Source: an uncultured Psychroserpens sp. (GTDB lineage Bacteria > Bacteroidota > Bacteroidia > Flavobacteriales > Flavobacteriaceae). Taken from it: 64,000 nucleotides of DNA. Below the pieces are notes generated by a model, which had not been told where the DNA came from, made no database searches, and worked only from the letters and a program-made list of their open reading frames with translations. The stretch is from positions 1-64,000 of the forward strand of contig NZ_CANMVN010000002.1 of NCBI RefSeq assembly GCF_947501425.1, read 5' to 3'. Of this stretch, positions 8,186-17,055 are shown piece by piece (the stretch's first letter is position 1; every line of letters starts with the position of its first letter). The position numbers were made by a program, and so were the translations under genes.

Positions 8186-9445
8186 TTATGTTTTTTGCTT
8201 TTTCTTTTTTGCTGCTGGAAAGAGCACATTATTTAAAATTAATCGGTAACCTGGTGATGTAGGATGAAGATCCAGTTCTGTTTTTGGGTCTCCTACTTTG
8301 TGTGTATAATCTTCCGGATCATGTCCTCCATAAAAGGTAAAAAATCCTTTTCCTTTTATTCCATGTATGTATTTTGCCTCACCATTGGTTTTATTTTCAC
8401 CCATAATCAGAACATTAGATTTTATTTCATCACGTGTAAATGATGTTGTTTGCCCCATAAATCCTTTAACTAAAGCCGTATGGTTTTGGCACAACATTGA
8501 AGGTATTGGATCCCATTTCGCCGAAAACTCCATCAGAGAAAAATAATCTGTAGTCATAGGAATACGACGCTTTCTAGTCATATCAATTGATGAAAACTCG
8601 TATACATTTGGACTTCTTTCCAGTAAGAAATCTTTAAATGCGAATGTTTTACTGTAATCTATTTTATTTTGATAACCAGCATCACTACCATCACCATCAA
8701 ACATAGGCTCGCAAATATCTACACCATCAGCAGATAAGGCAATATCAAAACTATCTGTTGCACTACACATAGCAAACATAAATCCGCCTCCTATAACATA
8801 TTCTCTAATTTTTTTGGCTACTGCTAATTTCTCTTCGGAGACTTTAGCGTATCCTAATCTTGCTGCTAATTCTTCTGCTTCTTTCTTTTCTTGAATATAC
8901 CAAGATGCAGAACGATAGGCTCTGTAGAACTTTCCGTATTGTCCAGTAAAATCTTCATGATGTAAATGTAACCAATCGTATAAAAGCAAAGCATCATTTA
9001 AAACTTCTTCATCATATACTGTTTCATAAGGAATTTCAGCATAAGTCAATACCATAGTTACAGCATCATCCCAAGGCTGCAAACCTTTTGGCGTGTATAC
9101 TGCAATTTTAGGAGCTTTCTCTAAAACAACAGCTTCCATATTTTGAGATGGACTGGCAATCATATTTAGAATCTCCTCTGCTTTAGCATTTGAAATGACT
9201 TCAAAACTCACGCCTCTTATTTGACATTCACGTTGAATTTCTTCAGAATCGGGTAGTAAAAATGAGCCACCTTTATAGTTGAGCAACCACTTTACTTTGA
9301 GTTGCTTTTCGAGCGTCCAAAAAGTAACACCATAAGCTTTAAGGTGATTATCTTGACCCTCCGCATCCATAGGAATTAAAATATATGATGCATATGAAGG
9401 TAAAGCAACCAACATTAGAAAGAGTAAAACAATTATCTTTTTCAT
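8186..9445 (-). CDS. Conserved secreted protein often labelled asparagine synthetase B
   Basis: A 419-residue protein with a signal peptide (MKKIIVLLFLMLVALPSYA) that is highly conserved in Flavobacteriia. Databases frequently call it asparagine synthetase B, but I see neither the N-terminal catalytic Cys of a class II glutamine amidotransferase nor the SGGxDS ATP-pyrophosphatase loop. A signal peptide also makes no sense for that enzyme. Visible conserved features are GGFMFAMCSATDSFD, CEPMFDGDGSD and GGHDPEDY, which resemble a secreted or membrane-associated Rossmann-like glutamine-amidotransferase-type fold. The function is unknown. It lies 19 nt upstream of the cyclase gene in the same direction. 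Confidence 0.8.
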   Translation of the reverse strand: MKKIIVLLFLMLVALPSYASYILIPMDAEGQDNHLKAYGVTFWTLEKQLKVKWLLNYKGGSFLLPDSEEIQRECQIRGVSFEVISNAKAEEILNMIASPSQNMEAVVLEKAPKIAVYTPKGLQPWDDAVTMVLTYAEIPYETVYDEEVLNDALLLYDWLHLHHEDFTGQYGKFYRAYRSASWYIQEKKEAEELAARLGYAKVSEEKLAVAKKIREYVIGGGFMFAMCSATDSFDIALSADGVDICEPMFDGDGSDAGYQNKIDYSKTFAFKDFLLERSPNVYEFSSIDMTRKRRIPMTTDYFSLMEFSAKWDPIPSMLCQNHTALVKGFMGQTTSFTRDEIKSNVLIMGENKTNGEAKYIHGIKGKGFFTFYGGHDPEDYTHKVGDPKTELDLHPTSPGYRLILNNVLFPAAKKKKQKT

Positions 9446-9544
9446 TTGAAATTTATCTTTTTACTATTGAAATATACTTAAAAAATAATGCTAAGCGATA
9501 CGCTTTAATATAGTTTTATGTTTTTTTAGCTGAAATACACGTTT

Positions 9545-10276
9545 TCAAGATAACGCTAGCTTTTGTAGTTGATTGTAGTAAGGTTGACATTCGTTTAACA
9601 AGGGTATCAGATGCTGCGGAAATGGATCTGTTTTAGGCGTATAAGTCGAGAACCCAGAAGACTTATGCACATTAGTGTACCAATATTTTGCCCAGACACC
9701 ATCCTCTGGACGTTTGGCTGGAGTCCAGTTAAGCATGTGCTTGTCGAAAGAAATTCCAACATGTTCACATAACTGTTTGAGTACACCTTCAGGATTTAAT
9801 AATACATTCTTAGCGTCTAAAACCACATAGTCGATATCTTGTTTTTCAAATTCGTTTAATAAATCAATATGTAGTTTGTAACCAACATCATCAATGGTAG
9901 GATTTTTAATCACTTTATCAAAAGAGGGTAACATTTCTTTCGGATCTCTGGTCAAAATCACATTGGTAAGCTGTTTCATGAAACTACGATCGAGATCAAG
10001 TATATGATGTGTCATATTTTTAAAAAATAAGACTGGTTTCTCCGAGTAGTTGAGCATCATTTCTACAACTGCACTGCCATCGTTTTCCATAGTTCTCAAA
10101 ATCTCCTCAGCTCCTGGATGGTAAGTTTTTGCACTGCTATTATTAAGATAATAGGCATATAAAGGTTCATCAAATACTCGTGTATCCTGTCGTTGAGCAA
10201 AGCTATACATCAATGCTGTAGAAATATTTCGAGGTCCTGACCATACCGAAATTCGTTTTATCGTATCAGTTCCCAT
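9545..10276 (-). CDS. Sulfotransferase-family protein
   Basis: A 243-residue P-loop sulfotransferase-like protein. RISVWSGPRNISTALMYSF near the N-terminus is the PAPS 5'-phosphate-binding loop type, and ILTRDPKEML near residue 108 is the 3'-phosphate-binding type motif. Its start overlaps the end of the upstream class IV aminotransferase by 11 nt, implying translational coupling. From memory, plant proteins called branched-chain aminotransferase-like combine these two domains in one chain, which supports a shared pathway. The substrate is unknown. Confidence 0.8.
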   Translation of the reverse strand: MGTDTIKRISVWSGPRNISTALMYSFAQRQDTRVFDEPLYAYYLNNSSAKTYHPGAEEILRTMENDGSAVVEMMLNYSEKPVLFFKNMTHHILDLDRSFMKQLTNVILTRDPKEMLPSFDKVIKNPTIDDVGYKLHIDLLNEFEKQDIDYVVLDAKNVLLNPEGVLKQLCEHVGISFDKHMLNWTPAKRPEDGVWAKYWYTNVHKSSGFSTYTPKTDPFPQHLIPLLNECQPYYNQLQKLALS

Positions 10277-11186
10277 GGCTCACCGCTTCTTTGATAAGGT
10301 CTTGATATAAACCACTAAGCGTTCTGGTCATATCTCCAAAAGACTTGGTTCCAATTTGTCGGCCATCAATTTTGGTCACAGGCGTTAATCCACCAAAAGT
10401 TCCAGTAACAAAGGCTTCATCTGCACCATAAACATCAAATAGTGAGAAGTTTTTTTGGTGGCATACAATACCGTTTCGAGAACATGCTTCAATTACCTTT
10501 GCTCTTGTGATACCATTCATACAGTACTGGCCTGTAGAGGTCCAAACTTCTTCATTTTTTATCATAAAGAAATTGGTAGCATTACAAGTTGATACAAATC
10601 CGTTGATATCCAACATTAATGCTTCATCTGCTCCAGCTTCTATAGCTTGAATGAGTGCTTGAACTTCGTGCAATTTACTATGACAATTGAGTCGTGGGTC
10701 TAAATAATCTGGTGCTCCTCGTCTAATGGTGCTTGTAAATAAGGTGATGCCTTTCTCTTTACTTGTTTCAGAAGCTTTTTTATATTCAGGAATGATTACA
10801 ATATTTGGCCCATAAATAGTTAATCTTGGATCTTGTGATGGTGTTTTTTTAACACCACGTGTGATCATAACTCTGACGTGCACATGATCGGTCATATTGT
10901 TCTCATTGAGAACGTTCCAGATGGTTTGGGTCAATTCTTCTTTTGAAAACGGAAATGTCATTCCAACCGTTGCAGCTGCTGTCCACAAACGTTCCAAATG
11001 ATCCTCAAGAAATACTAAAACACCTTGATGTAAGCGCATAGCTTCCCAGATGCCATCACCTACTAAATAACCACTATCAAATACTGAAATCTTAGCGTCT
11101 TCGCGTTTAAAAAATTCACCGTTAATGTAGATTTTAATGTCTTTATTTCTGTCGTCACTGACAGCATTATGCGTTCCATGAACCAT
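10266..11186 (-). CDS. Class IV PLP-dependent aminotransferase
   Basis: A 306-residue member of the branched-chain / D-amino-acid aminotransferase and aminodeoxychorismate lyase fold. The PLP lysine is probably in NCHSKLHEVQA, and GFVSTCNATNFFMI is the phosphate-binding segment after it. The motifs do not let me choose between IlvE, D-amino-acid transaminase and PabC. The 11-nt overlap with the sulfotransferase gene suggests a dedicated two-step or complex function rather than a general IlvE role. The first 12 residues precede the fold, so a slightly later start is possible. Confidence 0.85.
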   Translation of the reverse strand: MVHGTHNAVSDDRNKDIKIYINGEFFKREDAKISVFDSGYLVGDGIWEAMRLHQGVLVFLEDHLERLWTAAATVGMTFPFSKEELTQTIWNVLNENNMTDHVHVRVMITRGVKKTPSQDPRLTIYGPNIVIIPEYKKASETSKEKGITLFTSTIRRGAPDYLDPRLNCHSKLHEVQALIQAIEAGADEALMLDINGFVSTCNATNFFMIKNEEVWTSTGQYCMNGITRAKVIEACSRNGIVCHQKNFSLFDVYGADEAFVTGTFGGLTPVTKIDGRQIGTKSFGDMTRTLSGLYQDLIKEAVSHGN

Positions 11187-11244
11187 TTTTAAAAAAGTTT
11201 AAATATGATTCTAGAAAGATAATTAAAAAACCAGAGTTGTCAAT

Positions 11245-12291
11245 CTATTTTTTGAGTGGTTTAATACTACGCTCAGGTCCGGAAAGTAATGATGCAATGA
11301 CTTTGGTTTCCTGAAATTGCTCAAGAATGATTTTGACAAATACAGTAATTGGAATAGCCATAATCAAACCAGGTATGCCCCAAATAAAACCCCAAAGCAT
11401 AAGCATTATTAAAACAGTGATCACATTTATTGAGAAGGATTTCCCCATAAAAATAGGCTCCAAAATGGCACCAAATAATACCTGTACTCCTGATATGGAA
11501 ACAATAAAGAAGAATAAGGTGCTTGTAGGATCTAACTCTACAAATGCAAATATTGACAATAAGATCACAGAAATAAAAGATCCTACCATTTGTACAAAGT
11601 TGATTAGAAATGCAAATAGTCCCCAAAAAATAGGAAAACTCACATCAAAGAATACACATGCCAGACCTGTAAATATTCCAGTAAGTAAACTCACTAAAAA
11701 TTTCACTTTAATAAATTTAATCAAGTCTTTTTCAATTTTCATGAAAGTCTTTATCGAAGTATGCTTTCGTTTAAGAATAGTATTATTCATTACCTTATGC
11801 ATATTGATAGATTCTGACAACCACAAAATTGTAAAAAAAGTAATCATCAATATATTAGTGAGGAATTTTCTTATAAAATCAAATGTTGACCCTAAATTCT
11901 CTTGTTGAAAAAATTGGGCAAAGAAGTTACCTTCAGTATTGTATTCCAAACCAAATTCCTGTTGCAAATAGGTCATTAAATCATTGATCTTTACTTCAGC
12001 TTTACTAAGAAATTCAACATTATTGGACATGATTTGCTTACTAGATAATTGCACCAATTCGATACCAATAAAAACACCAATAGCTACAAGACTAATGACA
12101 ATAATAATACTAATCAATCTTGGTACATTTCGTCGTCCCAACCAGCGCATTAATGGTAAGAATAACAACGCAATGAACATTGACGAAATTAACGGAATAA
12201 AAATAAACGATAAGATCTTAAGTAAATAAAATATCAACGGAATCACAATGACCAACAATAAAATATTAGTCGTACGTCTTTGGTCTAACAT
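11245..12291 (-). CDS. AI-2E (PerM/YdiK) family permease
   Basis: Inner-membrane protein of 348 residues with about seven to eight hydrophobic segments, two at the N-terminus and a C-terminal cluster ending in the family's PGLIMAIPI block (residues about 308-316). Members are variously implicated in autoinducer-2 or small-molecule export, or Na+/H+ exchange, so the name should not be read as proof of quorum signalling. It is 58 nt upstream of the aminotransferase-sulfotransferase pair, on the same strand. Confidence 0.85.
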   Translation of the reverse strand: MLDQRRTTNILLLVIVIPLIFYLLKILSFIFIPLISSMFIALLFLPLMRWLGRRNVPRLISIIIVISLVAIGVFIGIELVQLSSKQIMSNNVEFLSKAEVKINDLMTYLQQEFGLEYNTEGNFFAQFFQQENLGSTFDFIRKFLTNILMITFFTILWLSESINMHKVMNNTILKRKHTSIKTFMKIEKDLIKFIKVKFLVSLLTGIFTGLACVFFDVSFPIFWGLFAFLINFVQMVGSFISVILLSIFAFVELDPTSTLFFFIVSISGVQVLFGAILEPIFMGKSFSINVITVLIMLMLWGFIWGIPGLIMAIPITVFVKIILEQFQETKVIASLLSGPERSIKPLKK

Positions 12292-12360
12292 GAGGCAATC
12301 TTTTCCTTAGCTGAATTAGCAAATTTAGGGTATTAAGTTGTTAAATTTTCCCAAAAAAAC

Positions 12361-13902
12361 TTAAAATGGCACATCATTATCATCATCACCTTCTGGTGCA
12401 TCGAAAGCATCAGCTGCTGATGGGAAATTATCAGGTTTGAATGTGTCATCATTAGCCGCTGCATTCATTTTAGAATGGAACTCTCCAAATGGTGTATCAA
12501 AATCGTCGAGATTATCAAACTTACCTAAATGACCAATAAATTTGAGTCGGATATTTTCTAAACCACCATTTCTGTGTTTAGCAACAATAAACTCTCCCTG
12601 ACCTTCAGTAGGAGAACGTTCTTCGTCATCCCATTCATCAATTTTATAATATTCGGGTCTGTAAATAAAACTTACAATATCGGCATCCTGCTCAATGGCT
12701 CCAGACTCACGTAAATCGGATAAGAGTGGTCGTTTACTACCACCACGTGTTTCTACAGCACGTGATAACTGAGACAGTGCAATAACAGGAACGTTCAGTT
12801 CTTTTGCTAAAGCTTTTAAGTTACGAGAGATCATAGATATCTCCTGCTCACGGTTTCCACCTTTCTGACTTCCACCTGCTGTCATTAATTGCAGGTAATC
12901 AATCATAATCATTTTGATACCATACTGCGATGCTAATCGACGAGCTTTTGCTCTAAGATCGAAAATGGACAATGAAGGTGTATCATCAATAAACAGTGGT
13001 GCTTTCTCTAGAGTTTTAACCTTGACATTTAACTGCTCCCACTCGTGCTTCTCTAATTTTCCTGTTCTTAATTTTTCCGAAGATAATCCAGTTTCAGAGG
13101 AGATCAAACGTGTGATCAATTGTACTGAGGACATCTCTAATGAGAAAAATGCTACTGGAATATTGGTGTTTACAGCAATATTTCTTGCCATAGTCAAGGT
13201 TAAAGCAGTTTTACCCATACCAGGACGTGCAGCTACAATAATCAAATCACTAGGTTGCCAACCAGAAGTTAACTTATCTAATTTTGTGAATCCAGTAGGA
13301 ATTCCACTCAAGCCCTCTTTATTTGAAATCTCTTCAATTTTCTTTTTGGCCTGAATTACTAGACTCTGAGCAGTTTCTGTTGATTTTTTGACGTTACCTT
13401 GAGTAACTTCATAGAGTTTAGCTTCAGCATTATCTAAAAGATCAAAAACATCTTTAGTTTCATCGTAAGCTTCTTCAATAATTTCGTTTGAAATTTTAAT
13501 TAAACTACGTTGGATATATTTCTGAAGAATGATACGAGCATGAAACTCAATATGTGCTGAAGAGGACACACGTTGGGTCAATGATATGAGGTAAAAATCA
13601 CCTCCAACCAAATCTAGTTTCGAATCCTTTTTTAGTTGACTAGAAACCGTTAATAAATCGACAGGCTCACTATTTTCAAATAATTTGAAAATAGCTTCAA
13701 AGATATGTTTATGTGCATCTTTATAAAAAGCGTCTGGGCTTAAAATATCAATAACCTCATCAACACCTTTTTTATCTATCATCATTGCCCCAAGCACAAC
13801 TTCTTCTAAATCAATAGCTTGCGGAGGAATTTTTCCTTTCTCTAGGCTTATAATCGTGCTCTTATCAACTTGATAACCTTTTATTTGGTTGGGTTGTTTC
13901 AT
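12361..13902 (-). CDS. dnaB: Replicative DNA helicase
   Basis: Hexameric helicase that unwinds DNA at the replication fork. The 513-residue protein has the N-terminal DnaB domain (about residues 20-125) and a RecA-like C-terminal domain with Walker A ARPGMGKTALT near residue 232. MIMIDYLQLM is Walker B, and LSQLSRAVETRG is the helicase H4 region. No intein interrupts it. The tail after residue 455 is acidic and rich in Asp. It is apparently transcribed alone; the region upstream (13903-14013) is AT-rich with several GTTAAC-like repeats. Confidence 0.97.
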   Translation of the reverse strand: MKQPNQIKGYQVDKSTIISLEKGKIPPQAIDLEEVVLGAMMIDKKGVDEVIDILSPDAFYKDAHKHIFEAIFKLFENSEPVDLLTVSSQLKKDSKLDLVGGDFYLISLTQRVSSSAHIEFHARIILQKYIQRSLIKISNEIIEEAYDETKDVFDLLDNAEAKLYEVTQGNVKKSTETAQSLVIQAKKKIEEISNKEGLSGIPTGFTKLDKLTSGWQPSDLIIVAARPGMGKTALTLTMARNIAVNTNIPVAFFSLEMSSVQLITRLISSETGLSSEKLRTGKLEKHEWEQLNVKVKTLEKAPLFIDDTPSLSIFDLRAKARRLASQYGIKMIMIDYLQLMTAGGSQKGGNREQEISMISRNLKALAKELNVPVIALSQLSRAVETRGGSKRPLLSDLRESGAIEQDADIVSFIYRPEYYKIDEWDDEERSPTEGQGEFIVAKHRNGGLENIRLKFIGHLGKFDNLDDFDTPFGEFHSKMNAAANDDTFKPDNFPSAADAFDAPEGDDDNDVPF

Positions 13903-14013
13903 ATCTGCGAATGTAAATAAATTGTTACCTAAAATTGAATTTACATTATTTTCAATCTCAACAGTTCGTTAACAATTTAACTGTTAATAACTTAAATATA
14001 TTGTTAATAGTGA

Positions 14014-14048
14014 TAAAAAAAACCGAAACCAATGGTTTCAGTTTTTTT
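14014..14048 (-). terminator. accA terminator
   Basis: GAAACC (14025-14030), AAT, GGTTTC (14034-14039), extended outward by C-G and A-T pairs past one mismatch, with a run of A residues on the plus strand that becomes the U-tract in the minus-strand transcript. Confidence 0.8.
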
Positions 14049-14068
14049 AATCCGTTATTTTATAAGGA

Positions 14069-15022
14069 TTAGCCTTTAAAAACTCCCATTGCTAAGTATT
14101 TATCCATACGTTGGTTTACTAAATCTTTTGGTGATAAGTTTTTTAGCTCCTCATAATTTTTTTCGATGGCTGTTTTAACAGCAAGAAAAGTTGCTTCTCT
14201 ATCTGTATGAGCTCCACCTAATGGTTCTTTAATAATAATATCTACCAGCTTCAGTTTTTTCATATCTGGTGCTGTCAATTTTAATGCTTCGGCGGCTTGT
14301 TCTTTGTATTCCCAGCTTCTCCAAAGTATTGAAGAGCATGATTCTGGTGAAATAACAGAGTACCATGTATTCTCTAACATGAGTACTTTATCACCAACAC
14401 CTATTCCTAAAGCTCCACCTGATGCGCCTTCACCAATAATGACAGTAATGATAGGCACTTTAAGACGTGTCATCTCTAAGATATTTCTGGCAATCGCTTC
14501 TCCTTGTCCGCGTTCTTCAGCTTCCAAACCTGGATAAGCTCCTGGTGTATCGATTAGTGTTACCACAGGAATTCCAAATTTCTCTGCCGATTTCATTAAA
14601 CGCAATGCTTTACGATAGCCTTCTGGATTTGACATTCCAAAGTTTCTATACTGACGTGTTTTGGTATTAAATCCTTTTTGCTGACCAATAAACATATAGG
14701 TTTGGTCACCAATTTTACCCAATCCACCAATCATGGCTTTGTCATCTTTGACATTTCGATCACCATGCAATTCTAAAAATGAATCACCACAAAGTGCTTT
14801 GATGTGGTCTAATGTGTAAGGTCTATCAGGATGCCTAGATAGTTGAACACGTTGCCAAGCGGTTAGGTTTTTATAAATCTCCTTTTTAGTTTCTAAGAGT
14901 TTCTTTTCAATTTTTTTACAGGTTTGAGTAACGTCTACATCACTCTCCTCGCCTATTAATTGACATTTCTCTAGTTGATCCTGGAGTTCTTTTATGGGTA
15001 GTTCAAAATCTAAATATTCCAT
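14069..15022 (-). CDS. accA: Acetyl-CoA carboxylase carboxyltransferase subunit alpha
   Basis: Transfers the carboxyl group from carboxybiotin to acetyl-CoA in the first step of fatty acid synthesis, as part of the AccA2AccD2 complex. The 317 residues are of normal length. The carboxyltransferase core is evident in [19 protein letters not shown] near residue 156 and [17 protein letters not shown] near 191. The gene stands alone between a terminator and an AT-rich gap. The other acc genes are not in the window. Confidence 0.97.
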   Translation of the reverse strand: MEYLDFELPIKELQDQLEKCQLIGEESDVDVTQTCKKIEKKLLETKKEIYKNLTAWQRVQLSRHPDRPYTLDHIKALCGDSFLELHGDRNVKDDKAMIGGLGKIGDQTYMFIGQQKGFNTKTRQYRNFGMSNPEGYRKALRLMKSAEKFGIPVVTLIDTPGAYPGLEAEERGQGEAIARNILEMTRLKVPIITVIIGEGASGGALGIGVGDKVLMLENTWYSVISPESCSSILWRSWEYKEQAAEALKLTAPDMKKLKLVDIIIKEPLGGAHTDREATFLAVKTAIEKNYEELKNLSPKDLVNQRMDKYLAMGVFKG

Positions 15023-15081
15023 TGAAATTTTGATTTAGTTCTTAATTAGTTTCTTAGTTAGTCACTGCAAATATAAAAACT

Positions 15082-15996
15082 TTAATTGGGTTTGTTCACT
15101 ATGGATTTACGCTTTTTAATACTCTTTCTGTTTTTGAGGATACCATCGGCTAAAACAGTAGCTAAGACTAGGAAGGCTCCATAATAAAATTGAGTACTCA
15201 TGGTTTCGGTTTCAGGAAATAACAATAGTGCTAAAGCTATACCATACAAGGGTTCTAAATTATAGGTAAGTACTACAGTATACGGACTTATATAACGCAT
15301 AACCTTTACTGATCCAATAAAAGCATAGGCTGTGCAAACAGATGCCAGTATAAGTATGTAGATCCAATCTGAAGTTTTTAAACTGAAAAACGCTATAGAA
15401 AATCCATCGTTAAAAATCAAAATGAATAAAGACAAGAAAATAACACCACTTATAAATTCATAAAATGAAATCACAGTAGCTCTGTGTTGTTCAATAAATC
15501 GTCCGTTGATTACAGCAAATAAAGTAGAAAACAAAGCTGAAGATATCCCTAGTAAAATACCATTAAGGTATTTTATTTCGCTTTGCGTAATCAAAAACAC
15601 TCCTAGTATAACAATTATTCCGAAGAGAATTTCATACCAGATAATCTTTCGTTTATAAATTAATGGCTCGATAAAAGAAGCAAAAAATGCACCTGTTGAA
15701 AACATGGCCAATGTTATAGATACATTAGATTGGTTAATGGCTTCAAAAAAAGTAATCCAATGTAAAGCAATAATGATTCCTGCGCCAAAAAATTGCAATT
15801 TGGTTTTAGCAGATACCTGAATTTTAAGCTTAATAATTTTTATGTAAGTAAACATCAGTACACCAGCAATAAGCATACGATACCATACTAAGGCTGTGGA
15901 ACCAATCGAAATCAATTCACCTAAAATAGCTGTAAATCCAGCAATAAAAACCAGAAAATGTAAATGAAAATAATTCTTGAGCTTAGCGTTTGGCAT
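15082..15996 (-). CDS. EamA/DMT-family transporter
   Basis: Inner-membrane protein of 304 residues with about ten hydrophobic segments in two EamA halves, the classic drug/metabolite transporter layout. The second half carries SVCTAYAFIGSVKVM and YNLEPLYGIALA, typical of the family. The substrate cannot be told. The start overlaps the end of the LptG-like gene by 14 nt, so the two are probably co-transcribed, perhaps with tgt upstream. Confidence 0.85.
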   Translation of the reverse strand: MPNAKLKNYFHLHFLVFIAGFTAILGELISIGSTALVWYRMLIAGVLMFTYIKIIKLKIQVSAKTKLQFFGAGIIIALHWITFFEAINQSNVSITLAMFSTGAFFASFIEPLIYKRKIIWYEILFGIIVILGVFLITQSEIKYLNGILLGISSALFSTLFAVINGRFIEQHRATVISFYEFISGVIFLSLFILIFNDGFSIAFFSLKTSDWIYILILASVCTAYAFIGSVKVMRYISPYTVVLTYNLEPLYGIALALLLFPETETMSTQFYYGAFLVLATVLADGILKNRKSIKKRKSIVNKPN

Positions 15997-17053
15997 TGAA
16001 CAGCAGATAAGCAGCTAAGATACCAAAAACGATATTAGGAAACCATACAGCAACAATTGGTGAGAAGCTAGACTGTTCTGCCATTACACCAAAAACTTTA
16101 TCAAAGAACACAAAAACCATAGCAATTGTAATCCCAAAAGCGAGATTTACTCCCATACCACCACGACGTTTAATAGACGACACTGAAACTGCTATAATGG
16201 TAAGAATGAAAACAGATATAGGTAAACTCCATTTTTTATACTTCACGACTTGATAGCGACCAATATTTGAAGAACCTCTTTTTCTTTCTTTTTCTATAAA
16301 TCGAACAAGTTCTCCATATTGAAGTGTTTCTGCAATATATTCTTCTGGAGTTAAATCTTCGGCATCAAACTCAAAAATCATATCCTTTCGTCTTTCAGTT
16401 TCAATGATATCTTCATTTTCTCCAAAAATTCGTTTTGAATAATTATTGAGTCTATACATACTATCGTTGTCTTTAATTGATTTAGCCGTTATTTTATAGA
16501 CGAGTTTATTACCTTCAAAATGTTCTAATTGAAAATCTCTTCCTCTTTTAGTTACCGGATTAAAACTACTTAGATAGATGTAATCGTTATCATTGATTTG
16601 CTTGTAAATGTTTTTTGTTTGAACAACATTAGCATTATTTTTTAAATACTTGTATTTAAATTCATTGAACCCTTTACTGGCTTTTGGCGCTAGATACAGT
16701 CCCATTATTAAAGCAAAACTTGCAATAATGGTTGCACCTATCATATAAGGTCTCAAAAACCTCCAAAATGACACTCCTGAACTTAAAAAAGCAACAATTT
16801 CGGTATTGTTTGCCAATTTTGAAGTAAACCATATAACTGAAAGGAATAAAAATATGGGAAATAATAAATTGGCAAAATAAATTGTAAAGTCTAAGTAATA
16901 TTGAGCAACAGCCCCAAAGGGCACATCACGTTCTAGTATTTTACCTATTTTCTCTGCAAGGTTTACAGTTATTCCTATGGGAATAAATAAGAGCAACATC
17001 ATCAAAAATGTAAACAAATAACGTTTTAATATGTACCAATCGAGTATTTTCAA
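15983..17053 (-). CDS. LptG/LptF-family lipopolysaccharide export permease
   Basis: A 356-residue YjgP/YjgQ-family protein: about three N-terminal membrane segments, a periplasmic beta-rich domain (about residues 120-270) and C-terminal membrane segments. The family forms the inner-membrane channel of the LptB2FG machine that extracts LPS for delivery to the outer membrane. Only one LptF/G-type gene is in the window, so I do not assign F or G firmly. It follows tgt by 2 nt and overlaps the next gene by 14 nt. Confidence 0.85.
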   Translation of the reverse strand: MKILDWYILKRYLFTFLMMLLLFIPIGITVNLAEKIGKILERDVPFGAVAQYYLDFTIYFANLLFPIFLFLSVIWFTSKLANNTEIVAFLSSGVSFWRFLRPYMIGATIIASFALIMGLYLAPKASKGFNEFKYKYLKNNANVVQTKNIYKQINDNDYIYLSSFNPVTKRGRDFQLEHFEGNKLVYKITAKSIKDNDSMYRLNNYSKRIFGENEDIIETERRKDMIFEFDAEDLTPEEYIAETLQYGELVRFIEKERKRGSSNIGRYQVVKYKKWSLPISVFILTIIAVSVSSIKRRGGMGVNLAFGITIAMVFVFFDKVFGVMAEQSSFSPIVAVWFPNIVFGILAAYLLFNAKR

Positions 17054-17055
17054 AA

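Noticed and set aside
11327-11908. A 193-codon frame opposite the AI-2E-family gene
   Set aside because: Its product looks like the mirror of a hydrophobic protein (rich in Lys, Asn, Ile and Thr), has no domain, and lies wholly inside a well-supported gene.
12361-13902. Intein or inserted element in dnaB
   Set aside because: The length is normal and the Walker A, Walker B and H4 motifs run without interruption.
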